From: Bacillota bacterium
GTDB taxonomy: Bacteria; Bacillota; Clostridia; Lachnospirales; Lachnospiraceae
Length of the DNA stretch: 39,413 nucleotides
Assembly (NCBI GenBank): GCA_029779695.1
Contig: JAKPAB010000217.1
Coordinates: 1 to 39,413 of the forward strand
Reading direction: 5' to 3'
Positions 8,660 to 17,384 of the stretch are shown here, piece after piece; position 1 is the first letter of the stretch; each line of letters begins with the position of its first letter. A model generated the notes under the pieces. It worked only from the letters and a program-made list of their open reading frames with translations. It was not told where the DNA came from and searched no databases. Both the position numbers and the translations under genes were made by a program.

Positions 8660-11632
8660 ATGAGACAATTTCACTCAGCATTTGAGACTATAAAAGAGCA
8701 GGATCTAGAGGTGATACATGCCAATGGATACTTACTTAGACATAAAAAAACAGGAGCAACAGTAGCGCTTGTATCCAATGATGATGATAACAAGGTTTTC
8801 TATATAGGATTCAGGACTCCGCCTACAGACTCCACAGGTGTGGCACATATCATTGAACACACAGTTCTGTGCGGCTCTGATAAGTATCCTCTTAAGGATC
8901 CGTTTGTAGAGCTGGTTAAAGGCAGCATGAATACTTTTATCAATGCAATGACATATCCTGATAAAACAGTTTATCCAGTAGCCAGCACAAATGAAAAGGA
9001 TTTCAATAATCTTATGGATGTCTATATGGATGCGGTATTTAATCCAAATATCTATAAATATCCTGAAGTTTTTAAGCAGGAGGGCTGGCATTATGAAATG
9101 ACAGAACCTGACGGAGAAATCACGATAAATGGTGTTGTCTATAATGAGATGAAGGGTGCATTTTCATCTCCGGATGATGTATTAGAGAGACAGATAATGG
9201 CATCTCTTTTCCCTGATACCACATATGCTATCGAATCAGGTGGCGACCCGGATGTGATCCCTACATTGACAAGAGAGGCTTATCTGGATTTTCATAGAAA
9301 ATATTATCATCCAAGCAATTCTTTTATATATCTGTATGGAGATATGGATATGGAGGAGAGACTGGATTATCTCGACAAGGAGTATCTGTCAAAATATGAC
9401 AAGCTTGAAATAGATTCCACAGTACATGCTCAGCCGGCCTTTGATACTCCGGTAGATACTGATGTAAAATATTCAGTTAATTCTGACGATGATACAGCAG
9501 ACAAGAGCTACCTGTCCATGAACTATTCTATTGGTAAGTATGATGACATGGAACTTATATCTGCATTTAGTATTTTGGACTACGCCCTTCTTTCCTCACC
9601 TGGAGCACCTCTTGAAAGAGCTCTTCATGAAGCAGGGATAGGCGAGGACATCTCTGGTGGATTTGATAGCGGAACTATTCAGCCGGTATTTTCTATAATT
9701 GCCAAAAATACTGATCTAAACAGAAAAAAAGAATTTGAAAATATCATTTGTGACACATTAAAAGATGTTGTAAAAAAAGGAATAGATAAGAATGTTCTCC
9801 TAGCAGGGATCGAGATCAATAAATTCCGTTTCCTGGAATCTGATTTTGGAAGCTTCCCTAAGGGACTTATATATGGTCTTGGGATTCTGGATACATGGCT
9901 CTATGACAAGAATATGCCTTTTGATACATTGGAAACTGTTAAATATCTGGATGGATTTAGAGATCATCTGGAGGATGGATATTTCGAAGCTTTGATTGAA
10001 AAATATCTGATCAACAACAACCATTATTCTGTTGTAAGTATTTCTCCGGAACCCGGACTTACAAACAAAAAAGACGAAAAATTAAAAGAAGAATTAAGAA
10101 AATACAAGAGCACCTTGTCAGAAAAGGAAATAAAAGAACTGATCAAGGATACGTCTGATCTGAAGAGATTTCAGGAGGAACCTACTCCGGAGGAAGATCT
10201 ACGAAAGATCCCCATGCTGAAGAGAGAGGATCTGAGAAGAGAGGCTAGACCGCTTACAGGCAAAAACAGTTTGATAAATGGGATCAATGTTATGAATAAT
10301 GATATTGAAACCAATGGGATCCAGTATGTAGAACTTACTTTCCTGCCAAAGGGACTTACCATAGAGGATGTACCGGCAGTATCTCTATATTCCAAAATAA
10401 TCGGAATGGTGGATACAGAGAATTATTCTTATGGAGAGCTTACTACTAGGATCAATGTGTGCTCCGGAGGCATAAGCACAGATGTAAGGACTCATGGACT
10501 TATGAATGATACCAGCCTGTTTTGGTTCAGTATGAAGGCCAAGATGCTATATGAGAATTCTGCTGAAGCAGAAAAACTCATGACAGAGATCCTGTTTCAT
10601 TCGAAGTTCGATGATAAGAAGAGGATTTTAGAGATAATCCAGCAGGAGAAGGTTCAGATGGAGGGATATCTGATATCATCAGGACATTCTGCTGCATCTC
10701 TTAGGGCTGGATCCTATTTCTCCAGTGCTGCTCTGATAGGCGATCACAGTTCAGGTATCACCTATTTTAGGTACCTCCAGAAGTTCGAGGCTGATTTTGA
10801 TAATGAATATGATAAGCTTCTGGCAATAATAGAAAAGTGCAGAGCATGCGTATTTGAACCATCAAATCTATATATCAATAATATTGGTAGAAAAGAGGCA
10901 ACTTCAAATATCGAAGAATTTGTACCTGAGCTTAAAGATGAAATATTAAAATATAGGGAAAAAGTCAAGGATAAAAATATAATCTCTGATAATTCAGATA
11001 ATAAGGCTGGCTCAATAATAGGTGCCAATCCAGGAGAATTCGAGGGTAAGAGACCTATAAATGAAGGATTTAAAACAGCAGGGCAGATCCAGTATGTATG
11101 TCGTGCTGGTAATTTCCATAATGCAGGATATAAATTCAACGGAACCATGCTATTATTAAAGGTTATTCTAGGATATGATTACTTCTGGATCAATGTTCGT
11201 GTCAAGGGAGGTGCTTATGGATGTATGAGCGGTTTCTCCAAGTCTGGTATAATGCATTTTGTATCTTACAGAGACCCTAACCTTCAGAATACAGTTGATA
11301 TATTTGAGACTACAGACAAATACCTGGAAGAATTCAATCCTAATGACAGGACGATGACAAAGTATATAATCGGAACTATAAGTGCTATGGATACGCCTCT
11401 TACACCTAATCAGCAGGGAATTAGAAACTTCCTGATGTATATGTGTGGATATAATATCCAGGATCTTCAAAAGGAAAGAGATGCTATTTTGAACTGTCAG
11501 CCTTCTGACATAAGGGCATTGGCACCGATTGTGGCAGAAACCATGAAACAGGGCTATATATGCACAATCGGAAATGAAGAGAAACTCAAGGAATCAGCAG
11601 ATCTTTTCGAGTCTGTAGAGAGCCTTATATAA
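8660..11632 (+). CDS. M16C metallopeptidase (presequence protease/PreP-like)
   Basis: A large zinc peptidase of the insulinase superfamily; M16C members close two halves around a cavity and degrade short unstructured peptides. It has 990 residues, the usual full length. The inverted zinc motif HIIEH is at residues 63-67, and the third ligand is probably in VVYNEMKGAFSSP about 80 residues later. The central region (about 480-560) is charged, as expected of the helical linker joining the halves. The C-terminal half keeps the RVKGGAYGCM motif. No signal peptide is seen, so it is likely cytosolic. The start follows GAAGGGAAA. era begins 20 bases after its stop, suggesting cotranscription. Confidence 0.93.
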   Translation: MRQFHSAFETIKEQDLEVIHANGYLLRHKKTGATVALVSNDDDNKVFYIGFRTPPTDSTGVAHIIEHTVLCGSDKYPLKDPFVELVKGSMNTFINAMTYPDKTVYPVASTNEKDFNNLMDVYMDAVFNPNIYKYPEVFKQEGWHYEMTEPDGEITINGVVYNEMKGAFSSPDDVLERQIMASLFPDTTYAIESGGDPDVIPTLTREAYLDFHRKYYHPSNSFIYLYGDMDMEERLDYLDKEYLSKYDKLEIDSTVHAQPAFDTPVDTDVKYSVNSDDDTADKSYLSMNYSIGKYDDMELISAFSILDYALLSSPGAPLERALHEAGIGEDISGGFDSGTIQPVFSIIAKNTDLNRKKEFENIICDTLKDVVKKGIDKNVLLAGIEINKFRFLESDFGSFPKGLIYGLGILDTWLYDKNMPFDTLETVKYLDGFRDHLEDGYFEALIEKYLINNNHYSVVSISPEPGLTNKKDEKLKEELRKYKSTLSEKEIKELIKDTSDLKRFQEEPTPEEDLRKIPMLKREDLRREARPLTGKNSLINGINVMNNDIETNGIQYVELTFLPKGLTIEDVPAVSLYSKIIGMVDTENYSYGELTTRINVCSGGISTDVRTHGLMNDTSLFWFSMKAKMLYENSAEAEKLMTEILFHSKFDDKKRILEIIQQEKVQMEGYLISSGHSAASLRAGSYFSSAALIGDHSSGITYFRYLQKFEADFDNEYDKLLAIIEKCRACVFEPSNLYINNIGRKEATSNIEEFVPELKDEILKYREKVKDKNIISDNSDNKAGSIIGANPGEFEGKRPINEGFKTAGQIQYVCRAGNFHNAGYKFNGTMLLLKVILGYDYFWINVRVKGGAYGCMSGFSKSGIMHFVSYRDPNLQNTVDIFETTDKYLEEFNPNDRTMTKYIIGTISAMDTPLTPNQQGIRNFLMYMCGYNIQDLQKERDAILNCQPSDIRALAPIVAETMKQGYICTIGNEEKLKESADLFESVESLI

Positions 11633-11652
11633 TTTTAAGAAAGAGATAATAA

Positions 11653-12687
11653 ATGGAAGAAAACACCCTCAAATCAGGTTATGCAACAATAATTGGCAGA
11701 CCAAATGTTGGGAAATCAACATTGCTTAATGAACTTATGGGCCAGAAACTTGCTATTACATCCAATAAACCACAGACTACCAGAAACAGGATCAGAGCGG
11801 TGCTTACAGAGGAGAACCGTGGACAGATCGTATTTTTGGATACTCCTGGTATACACAAGGCCGTTAATAAACTAGGCGAGTATATGTATAGCATAGTTAA
11901 GGAGTCAATTGGAGACGTGGATGTGATCATCTATCTGGTAGATACTTCATTCCCCATCAAGTTAAGCGATAAAAAGATTATCGAGACGCTTAAGGCAGTT
12001 GGCAAACCTGTTGTCCTTGGTATCAACAAAATTGATATGATCAAAAAGGAACAGGTCCTTCCAATCATAGCTGCTTATGAAGAACTGATGGATTTTGAAG
12101 GGATATTCCCATTTTCTGCCAGAAATGGTATGGGTTGCGATGAACTTTTAAAATGTGTGTTTGATAATCTTTCTGTAGGACCTTTTTTCTATGATCCTGA
12201 TGAATATACCGACCAGACAGAGAAGCAGCTAGTCAGCGAGATCATAAGGGAGAAATCGTTACATGCCCTTAGGGATGAGATACCTCATGGAATTGCAGTT
12301 ACAGTTGAATCCATGAAGGAGAGAAAGAAGTCCAAGAGGGATTACCCGGCGATGCCTGCAAATAAAGATAAGGGCAGCAAAAATGGCAATAAGTCCGGCA
12401 AGTCAGATGATAGGGCAGAATCTATAAATCCTAGAGAGCGAGAGATAAACAGCACTCATGTAATGGATATTGATGCAACGATCTATTGTGAGAAGGACTC
12501 TCACAAGGGGATCATAATTGGTAAGGGCGGTTCTATGCTCAAGAAGATAGGAACCAATGCACGATATGAAATCGAGAAGATGCTGGAGGAACCGGTGAAT
12601 CTTCAGCTACATGTCAAGGTCAGAAAGGACTGGCGTGACAACGTAGGACTTCTCAAGAGCTTAGGATATACAGAGAATAAGGAATGA
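11653..12687 (+). CDS. era: GTPase Era, with an unusual insertion in the KH domain region
   Basis: An essential GTPase that binds 16S rRNA and helps 30S subunit maturation. The GTPase motifs are intact: GRPNVGKST (15-23), DTPGIH and NKID. The C-terminal KH domain has GIIIGKGGSMLKKIG and ends KVRKDWRDN. It has 344 residues where Era usually has about 300. The excess is a Lys/Gly/Ser/Asp-rich stretch at about residues 224-268, between VESMKERK and MDIDATIYCEKDS, where other Era proteins have only a few residues. The frame and codon use are continuous, so this is a real insertion and not a frameshift. recO follows after 9 bases. Confidence 0.95.
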   Translation: MEENTLKSGYATIIGRPNVGKSTLLNELMGQKLAITSNKPQTTRNRIRAVLTEENRGQIVFLDTPGIHKAVNKLGEYMYSIVKESIGDVDVIIYLVDTSFPIKLSDKKIIETLKAVGKPVVLGINKIDMIKKEQVLPIIAAYEELMDFEGIFPFSARNGMGCDELLKCVFDNLSVGPFFYDPDEYTDQTEKQLVSEIIREKSLHALRDEIPHGIAVTVESMKERKKSKRDYPAMPANKDKGSKNGNKSGKSDDRAESINPREREINSTHVMDIDATIYCEKDSHKGIIIGKGGSMLKKIGTNARYEIEKMLEEPVNLQLHVKVRKDWRDNVGLLKSLGYTENKE

Positions 12688-12696
12688 TCCAATTTT

Positions 12697-13488
12697 ATGG
12701 CAGATAAGTTTTTTATGCACGGAATGGTGCTTTCATCTGTTCCCATTGGTGAAAATGACAGAAGAGTAGTGCTTCTCACGCAGGAGCGTGGGAAAGTGTC
12801 TGCTTTTTTTCGAGGAGCGAGGCGAGCCAAAAGTGAACTTTCTGCTGCTTCAAATGCCTTTACGTTTGGTATGTTTGAAGGGTTTGAAGGCCGTAACAGC
12901 ATCACGGTAGTGGGGGCTGAGATCAGCCAGAGCTTTGATGAGATCACACGAGACCTCGAAAAGGTCTATATGGGGTATTATTTTCTGGAAGTGGCAGATT
13001 ATTATGCTCAGGAAAACCTAGATGAAACTGAGAGACTAAATCTTCTATACATTACTATAAAGGCACTTAATAATTCTGCGATTCCGGATGAACTGGTTCG
13101 AAGGATATATGAGCTTCGGACTATGGGCATAAACGGTGAATATCCAAATGTGTTTTCCTGCGCAGAATGTGAAGAAAGTGATCATCTAAGGTTCTATGAC
13201 CGGGAAAACTGTATAATGATATGCGAAGAGTGCATGAAAAAAATCAGTGAAAAAAATAGTAATAAGAGCAGCAATAATAAAAATAATAATAATAGTAATA
13301 AAAATGGATTGATCAGTATCAATGATGATCTATTATATGTAATTCAATACGTGATATCGGCACCTCTCAATAAGCTATATTCTTTTAAGCTGGAGTCCAA
13401 TCTACAGAATAGATTTATTGATTTTGTCCAGGATTATATCCAGAAAAATGTTATGCATATATTTAAAACAGAAAAGTTCCTTATTTGA
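12697..13488 (+). CDS. recO: DNA repair protein RecO
   Basis: A recombination mediator that works with RecR to load RecA on SSB-coated single-stranded DNA. It has 263 residues. The N-terminal OB-fold opens GMVLSSVPIGENDRRVVLLT, with KVSAFFRGARRAKS matching the family. A zinc motif is visible as CAEC (155-158) and CEEC (176-179). Directly after it, at about residues 183-206, lies an Asn/Lys/Ser-rich low-complexity run encoded by an A-rich AAT-type repeat. The nearest ribosome binding site, AAGGA, is 13 bases upstream of the chosen ATG, so an internal start at 12715 is possible but would lose conserved residues. Confidence 0.92.
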   Translation: MADKFFMHGMVLSSVPIGENDRRVVLLTQERGKVSAFFRGARRAKSELSAASNAFTFGMFEGFEGRNSITVVGAEISQSFDEITRDLEKVYMGYYFLEVADYYAQENLDETERLNLLYITIKALNNSAIPDELVRRIYELRTMGINGEYPNVFSCAECEESDHLRFYDRENCIMICEECMKKISEKNSNKSSNNKNNNNSNKNGLISINDDLLYVIQYVISAPLNKLYSFKLESNLQNRFIDFVQDYIQKNVMHIFKTEKFLI

Positions 13489-13514
13489 TTTTGTTGAAAT
13501 TCCTGAATATATTT

Positions 13515-13543
13515 TTGACCATAACTGCATTTTTATGTATAAT
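13515..13543 (+). promoter_or_regulatory. Strong predicted sigma-A promoter between recO and the next gene
   Basis: TTGACC (13515-13520) and a perfect TATAAT (13538-13543) are 17 bases apart. It would give a leader of about 50 bases before the ATG at 13601, so the downstream gene, and perhaps glyS, can be expressed apart from era-recO. Confidence 0.75.
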
Positions 13544-13600
13544 CTTTTTTCAGTGTTATTTTTAAAAAAATTTTACGTCATGGACGTGGGAGAAAGCAAG

Positions 13601-14431
13601 ATGACTATAGGCAGAAAAGGGCCTTCGGCTCAATACAGAGGTTCCAGAGGTTCTAAAAAAAGAAATTGGGACAATAGTAATAAAAATTCTGCAGTAAGTG
13701 AAAATAGAACAAAAAGTAAAAGTGCTACATCAGGTACTTCTGCAGTCAAGAGAAATGGTGGAAGATCTGCATCGAGAGCGGATAGGATAAGAGTTCTCAA
13801 GATGAAACGTGCAGCACTTATCATTGTCATGATATTGATACTTGTACTAGTAATATTCTTGATAAGAAGTGCTTATATTGCATTTAGACCCAAGGCATCC
13901 GAATCCACGCTTACTCTTAGAAATGATGGAAGTATAAGACTAGAAGAAGTAATTGATCTAAAAGAATACAATATCTCAAAACATGATATTAAGAAATCTG
14001 TTTTAAACGAGATCGAGGCATATAATAACAAGTCAAAAACAGGCCATGTAGAGTTCGTTAGAATGTCCACCAAAGATGATAAGACGTATCTAGAGACTAC
14101 ATATAAAAATGTCAGTACATATAATAAATATACTGAGTACAATCTGTACACTAATACTATGAAGAAGGCAGTAAAAAAGGGACCGGATTTTAATGCTTCG
14201 TTTTCATCTGTAAAAGATGGCAAGAAAAAAAGTGCTTTATCTGTGGATAAGGTCAAGAAACTATCCGGTAATATCATTACTATAGATGAGAATATTGTAG
14301 TTAAGGTTCCCGGAGATATATGTGCTGTCTCAGGAGATAATACCAAGGTTCAGGATACGGACAAGGTAAAGATCACGTCTCAGGACGGAAATGCTGATTC
14401 GGCCGCAGTTACATATATTATCTACAAATAA
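13601..14431 (+). CDS. Basic, single-pass membrane-anchored protein of unknown function
   Basis: No catalytic family recognised. It has 276 residues. An N-terminal Ser/Lys/Arg/Asn-rich cytoplasmic tail of about 68 residues is followed by one hydrophobic helix (about 71-90, ALIIVMILILVLVIFLIRSA). An outside domain of about 185 residues begins with LTLRNDGSI and EEVIDL and is rich in Lys, Thr, Ser and Asp. The topology suggests a type II envelope protein. The ATG at 13601 is preferred because GGGAGAAAG precedes it; the same frame is open further upstream but overlaps the end of recO and has no other ribosome binding site. LRNDGS-type proteins near recO occur in related bacteria as far as I recall, but no function is known to me. 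Confidence 0.75.
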   Translation: MTIGRKGPSAQYRGSRGSKKRNWDNSNKNSAVSENRTKSKSATSGTSAVKRNGGRSASRADRIRVLKMKRAALIIVMILILVLVIFLIRSAYIAFRPKASESTLTLRNDGSIRLEEVIDLKEYNISKHDIKKSVLNEIEAYNNKSKTGHVEFVRMSTKDDKTYLETTYKNVSTYNKYTEYNLYTNTMKKAVKKGPDFNASFSSVKDGKKKSALSVDKVKKLSGNIITIDENIVVKVPGDICAVSGDNTKVQDTDKVKITSQDGNADSAAVTYIIYK

Positions 14432-14585
14432 AATGGCAATTAAACTGTGAAACGATAAAAGTAGTGAAAAGTAATAATACAAAACAATAATAATAAAAAG
14501 CAATGATACAAATATCAGTAATACAAATGTAAATAGGCTTTATATAAGCTTGATTGTATATATTATAAGAAAGAGGATTGTATAA

Positions 14586-15983
14586 ATGGAAAAGACAATG
14601 GAAAAAATCGTAGCTCTTGCCAAATCAAGAGGATTTGTATATCCGGGTTCTGACATCTATGGTGGACTTGCTAATACCTGGGACTATGGTAATCTTGGAG
14701 TTGAGCTTAAGAACAATGTAAAAAAAGCATGGTGGAAGAAATTTATTCAGGAAAGCCCATATAACGTAGGCGTAGACTGTGCTATTCTCATGAACACACA
14801 GACTTGGGTAGCATCAGGTCATCTTGGTGGATTTTCAGACCCTCTTATGGATTGTAAGGAATGCCATGAGAGATTTAGAGCAGATAAGATAATTGATGAT
14901 TTTGCAGAAGCAAATGGTCTTACACTTGAGACATCAGTAGACGGATGGACCAATGATGAGATGATGGATTATATCAAGGAAAATAACATTCCTTGTCCTA
15001 CATGCGGCAAGCATAATTTTACGGATATCCGTCAGTTTAACCTGATGTTCAAGACATTTCAGGGTGTTACTGAGGATGCTAAAAATACAGTATATCTTCG
15101 TCCTGAGACAGCTCAGGGTATATTTGTCAATTTTAAAAATGTTCAGAGAACATCCAGAAAGAAGATTCCTTTTGGAATCGGACAGATCGGTAAGTCATTT
15201 AGAAATGAGATCACACCGGGTAACTTCACATTCCGTACGAGAGAATTTGAACAGATGGAAATGGAATTTTTCTGTGAACCTGGAACTGATCTTGAGTGGT
15301 TCCAGTACTGGAGATCATTCTGCCGTGACTGGTTACTGTCTCTTGGAATCAAGGAAGATCATATGAGACTAAGAGATCATGATCCTGCTGAGCTTGCTTT
15401 TTATTCAAAGGGAACAACCGATATTGAATTTACTTTCCCGTTTGGTTGGGGAGAATTGTGGGGCATCGCAGATAGAACTGATTATGACCTTGGCCGTCAT
15501 CAGGAAGTATCAGGCGAGGATCTTACATATTTTGATGATCAGAAAAATGAAAAGTATCTACCTTATGTAATCGAACCATCACTTGGTGCTGACAGAGTTG
15601 TTCTGGCATTCTTATGCGAAGCATATGATGAGGAAAATATCGGAACAGAAGAGAAGCCTGATATGAGAACAGTGCTTCATTTCCATCCGGCACTTGCTCC
15701 TGTAAAGATTGGAGTATTGCCTCTTTCCAAGAAATTGGGTGATGCTGCAACAGAGGTCTATCAAGAACTTTCCAAGAAATATAACTGTGAGTATGATGAT
15801 CGTGGAGCAATCGGCAAGCGTTACAGAAGACAGGATGAAATCGGAACTCCGTTCTGCGTAACATATGATTTTGACTCAGAGGAAGATCATGCAGTAACAG
15901 TTCGTGACAGAGACACAATGGAACAGGTTAGATTGCCTATTTCAGAGCTTGGCGCATACTTTGAAGAGAAGTTTGAGTTTTAA
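14586..15983 (+). CDS. glyS: Glycyl-tRNA synthetase (dimeric class II type)
   Basis: Charges tRNA-Gly with glycine. It has 465 residues, the single-chain alpha2 type and not the alpha/beta two-subunit type. The N-terminus reads [15 protein letters not shown], followed by [16 protein letters not shown]. Zinc-like cysteine pairs occur in [10 protein letters not shown] and CPTCGKH. Motif 2 is in [19 protein letters not shown] and motif 3 in [12 protein letters not shown]. The C-terminal anticodon-binding domain is intact. The start follows AGAAAGAGGA. No T-box leader was recognised upstream. prmA starts 18 bases downstream. Confidence 0.96.
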   Translation: MEKTMEKIVALAKSRGFVYPGSDIYGGLANTWDYGNLGVELKNNVKKAWWKKFIQESPYNVGVDCAILMNTQTWVASGHLGGFSDPLMDCKECHERFRADKIIDDFAEANGLTLETSVDGWTNDEMMDYIKENNIPCPTCGKHNFTDIRQFNLMFKTFQGVTEDAKNTVYLRPETAQGIFVNFKNVQRTSRKKIPFGIGQIGKSFRNEITPGNFTFRTREFEQMEMEFFCEPGTDLEWFQYWRSFCRDWLLSLGIKEDHMRLRDHDPAELAFYSKGTTDIEFTFPFGWGELWGIADRTDYDLGRHQEVSGEDLTYFDDQKNEKYLPYVIEPSLGADRVVLAFLCEAYDEENIGTEEKPDMRTVLHFHPALAPVKIGVLPLSKKLGDAATEVYQELSKKYNCEYDDRGAIGKRYRRQDEIGTPFCVTYDFDSEEDHAVTVRDRDTMEQVRLPISELGAYFEEKFEF

Positions 15984-16001
15984 TTTGAGGTAGACCTTAT
16001 T

Positions 16002-17009
16002 TTGAAATGGTATGAATATACAATAGAAACAACAACCGAGGGCGAAGAGATCGTAGCCTATGAATTGTCAGAGCTGGGGATAACCAATGTTCAGCTTATG
16101 GACAATATTCATGAGGAGGATCTTACCCAGGGTAGAGAATACAAAGAGCTTTTACCGGAAGGTATGAAAGCTGATGATGGAACAGCAAGAGTCAGATTCT
16201 ATCTGGATTCTGACATTGCTGAATCAGATCGGGATGAAATAATAACCGACATCCAGAATGCGCTTTCACTATATATAGACATTATGAATATTGGCTCTTG
16301 TGATATTTTGAAAACCGTGACAGACGAGTCTGAGTGGAGAGACAAGTGGAAAGAATTCTTTCATGAGTTTAAGGTCGGAAATTTTGATATTCGACCTGCA
16401 TGGGAAGCCGGAGATGTGACTGACCATGACAATACCATACTCATAGATCCGGGAACTGCCTTTGGAACTGGTAAGCATGAATCTACAATGCTCTGTATCG
16501 AAGGGTTGGAAAAATATATAAGCCCAGGAGACAAGGTATTCGATGTGGGTTTTGGTAGTGGAATATTGTCTGTAGCAGCATTTAAAAGAGGAGCTTCTCT
16601 TGTATGCGGAACAGATATTGCCGATGATGCACTGGAGTCTGCAGAGAGCAATTTTTCAATCAATGGATTAGGCCTAGATACAGATAAGTTTAAGATCGGT
16701 GATATTACTGACGATATTGAATTATTTAAATATATGATGTCTCATACGATATATGATCATCAGCCTATGTCTCAGACAGATATAGAAGGCGGTTATGATC
16801 TGGTCCTGGCTAATCTGTTAGCTGACATTATATTGGGGATGACAGACCGACTGTTTTCTCTGGTTAGACCTGGCGGGATTCTGATAACATCAGGAATAAT
16901 TGATTTCAGAGCCTCTGATATAGAGGATGCTCTGGAAAATGTTGGATTGTCCATTGTGGAAGTAAGAGAAATGGGTGAATGGAGATCTGTAGTCGCAAAA
17001 AGAGTCTGA
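16002..17009 (+). CDS. prmA: Ribosomal protein L11 methyltransferase
   Basis: A SAM-dependent enzyme that trimethylates ribosomal protein L11. It has 335 residues. The N-terminal ferredoxin-like substrate domain begins KWYEYTIETTTEGEE. The catalytic domain has DPGTAFGTGKHESTMLC, SAM motif VFDVGFGSGILSVAAF, and post-motif VLANLLADIILGM. About 20 residues more than usual lie at about 240-262 (IELFKYMM to DIEGG) before the last motif. The TTG start is chosen because GAGGTAG lies 8 bases upstream and the reading then begins at the conserved WYEY segment. It is probably cotranscribed with glyS and is followed by a strong terminator. Confidence 0.94.
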   Translation: MKWYEYTIETTTEGEEIVAYELSELGITNVQLMDNIHEEDLTQGREYKELLPEGMKADDGTARVRFYLDSDIAESDRDEIITDIQNALSLYIDIMNIGSCDILKTVTDESEWRDKWKEFFHEFKVGNFDIRPAWEAGDVTDHDNTILIDPGTAFGTGKHESTMLCIEGLEKYISPGDKVFDVGFGSGILSVAAFKRGASLVCGTDIADDALESAESNFSINGLGLDTDKFKIGDITDDIELFKYMMSHTIYDHQPMSQTDIEGGYDLVLANLLADIILGMTDRLFSLVRPGGILITSGIIDFRASDIEDALENVGLSIVEVREMGEWRSVVAKRV

Positions 17010-17050
17010 TGATACTGAAATATAATATTTAAATAATTATAAAGGGATTT

Positions 17051-17103
17051 AAATAACCTTTTGGTTAGCTCTAATTTAGGGCGAACTGAAAGGTTATTTT
17101 TGC
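17051..17103 (+). terminator. Long rho-independent terminator of glyS-prmA
   Basis: AAATAACCTTT (17051-17061) pairs with AAAGGTTATTT (17089-17099). The sequence between them also folds (GTT/AAC, GC/GC, CTA/TAG around an AAT loop), giving an almost fully paired 49-base hairpin. A T run overlaps and follows the right arm. Confidence 0.88.
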
Positions 17104-17384
17104 ATATATATGAAAAAGTTTCAACATACGGATTTTATAATTTCACTACGATGATACAAAAAGGTAATTTATACAAAGTGCACAATTAAAAAATAAACTA
17201 AAAATCAATAAATATAGCAGTATTTATTAATTAACGTGTTTTTCTGTTGAATAAAAAAAAATCACTAATTGACATGAAATATAGTAAATGATATTTTTTT
17301 TATTGATAGTGTGATTATCAGAAAAAAAGAGGGGATTCTCACACATGCTGATTTAATTTTTTATCATCGAGAAGGGGGATAAAA
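17104..17384 (+). other. AT-rich intergenic region with M14 promoter and leader
   Basis: No gene is seen here. The left half is very AT-rich and shows no fold I trust. The right half holds the promoter at 17269-17297 and a leader of about 80 bases. In the leader, ATCAG (17317-17321) can pair with CTGAT (17348-17352) around AAAAAAAGAGGGGATT (17322-17337). The ribosome binding site GAAGGGGG is at about 17371-17378. Confidence 0.5.
17269..17297 (+). promoter_or_regulatory. Predicted sigma-A promoter of the M14 peptidase gene
   Basis: A perfect TTGACA (17269-17274) is followed after 17 bases by TATTTT (17292-17297), four of six matches. Confidence 0.55.

Noticed and set aside
13418-13600. Upstream extension of the membrane protein into the end of recO
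   Set aside because: It overlaps recO in another frame, contains the predicted promoter, and lacks a ribosome binding site; GGGAGAAAG supports the ATG at 13601.
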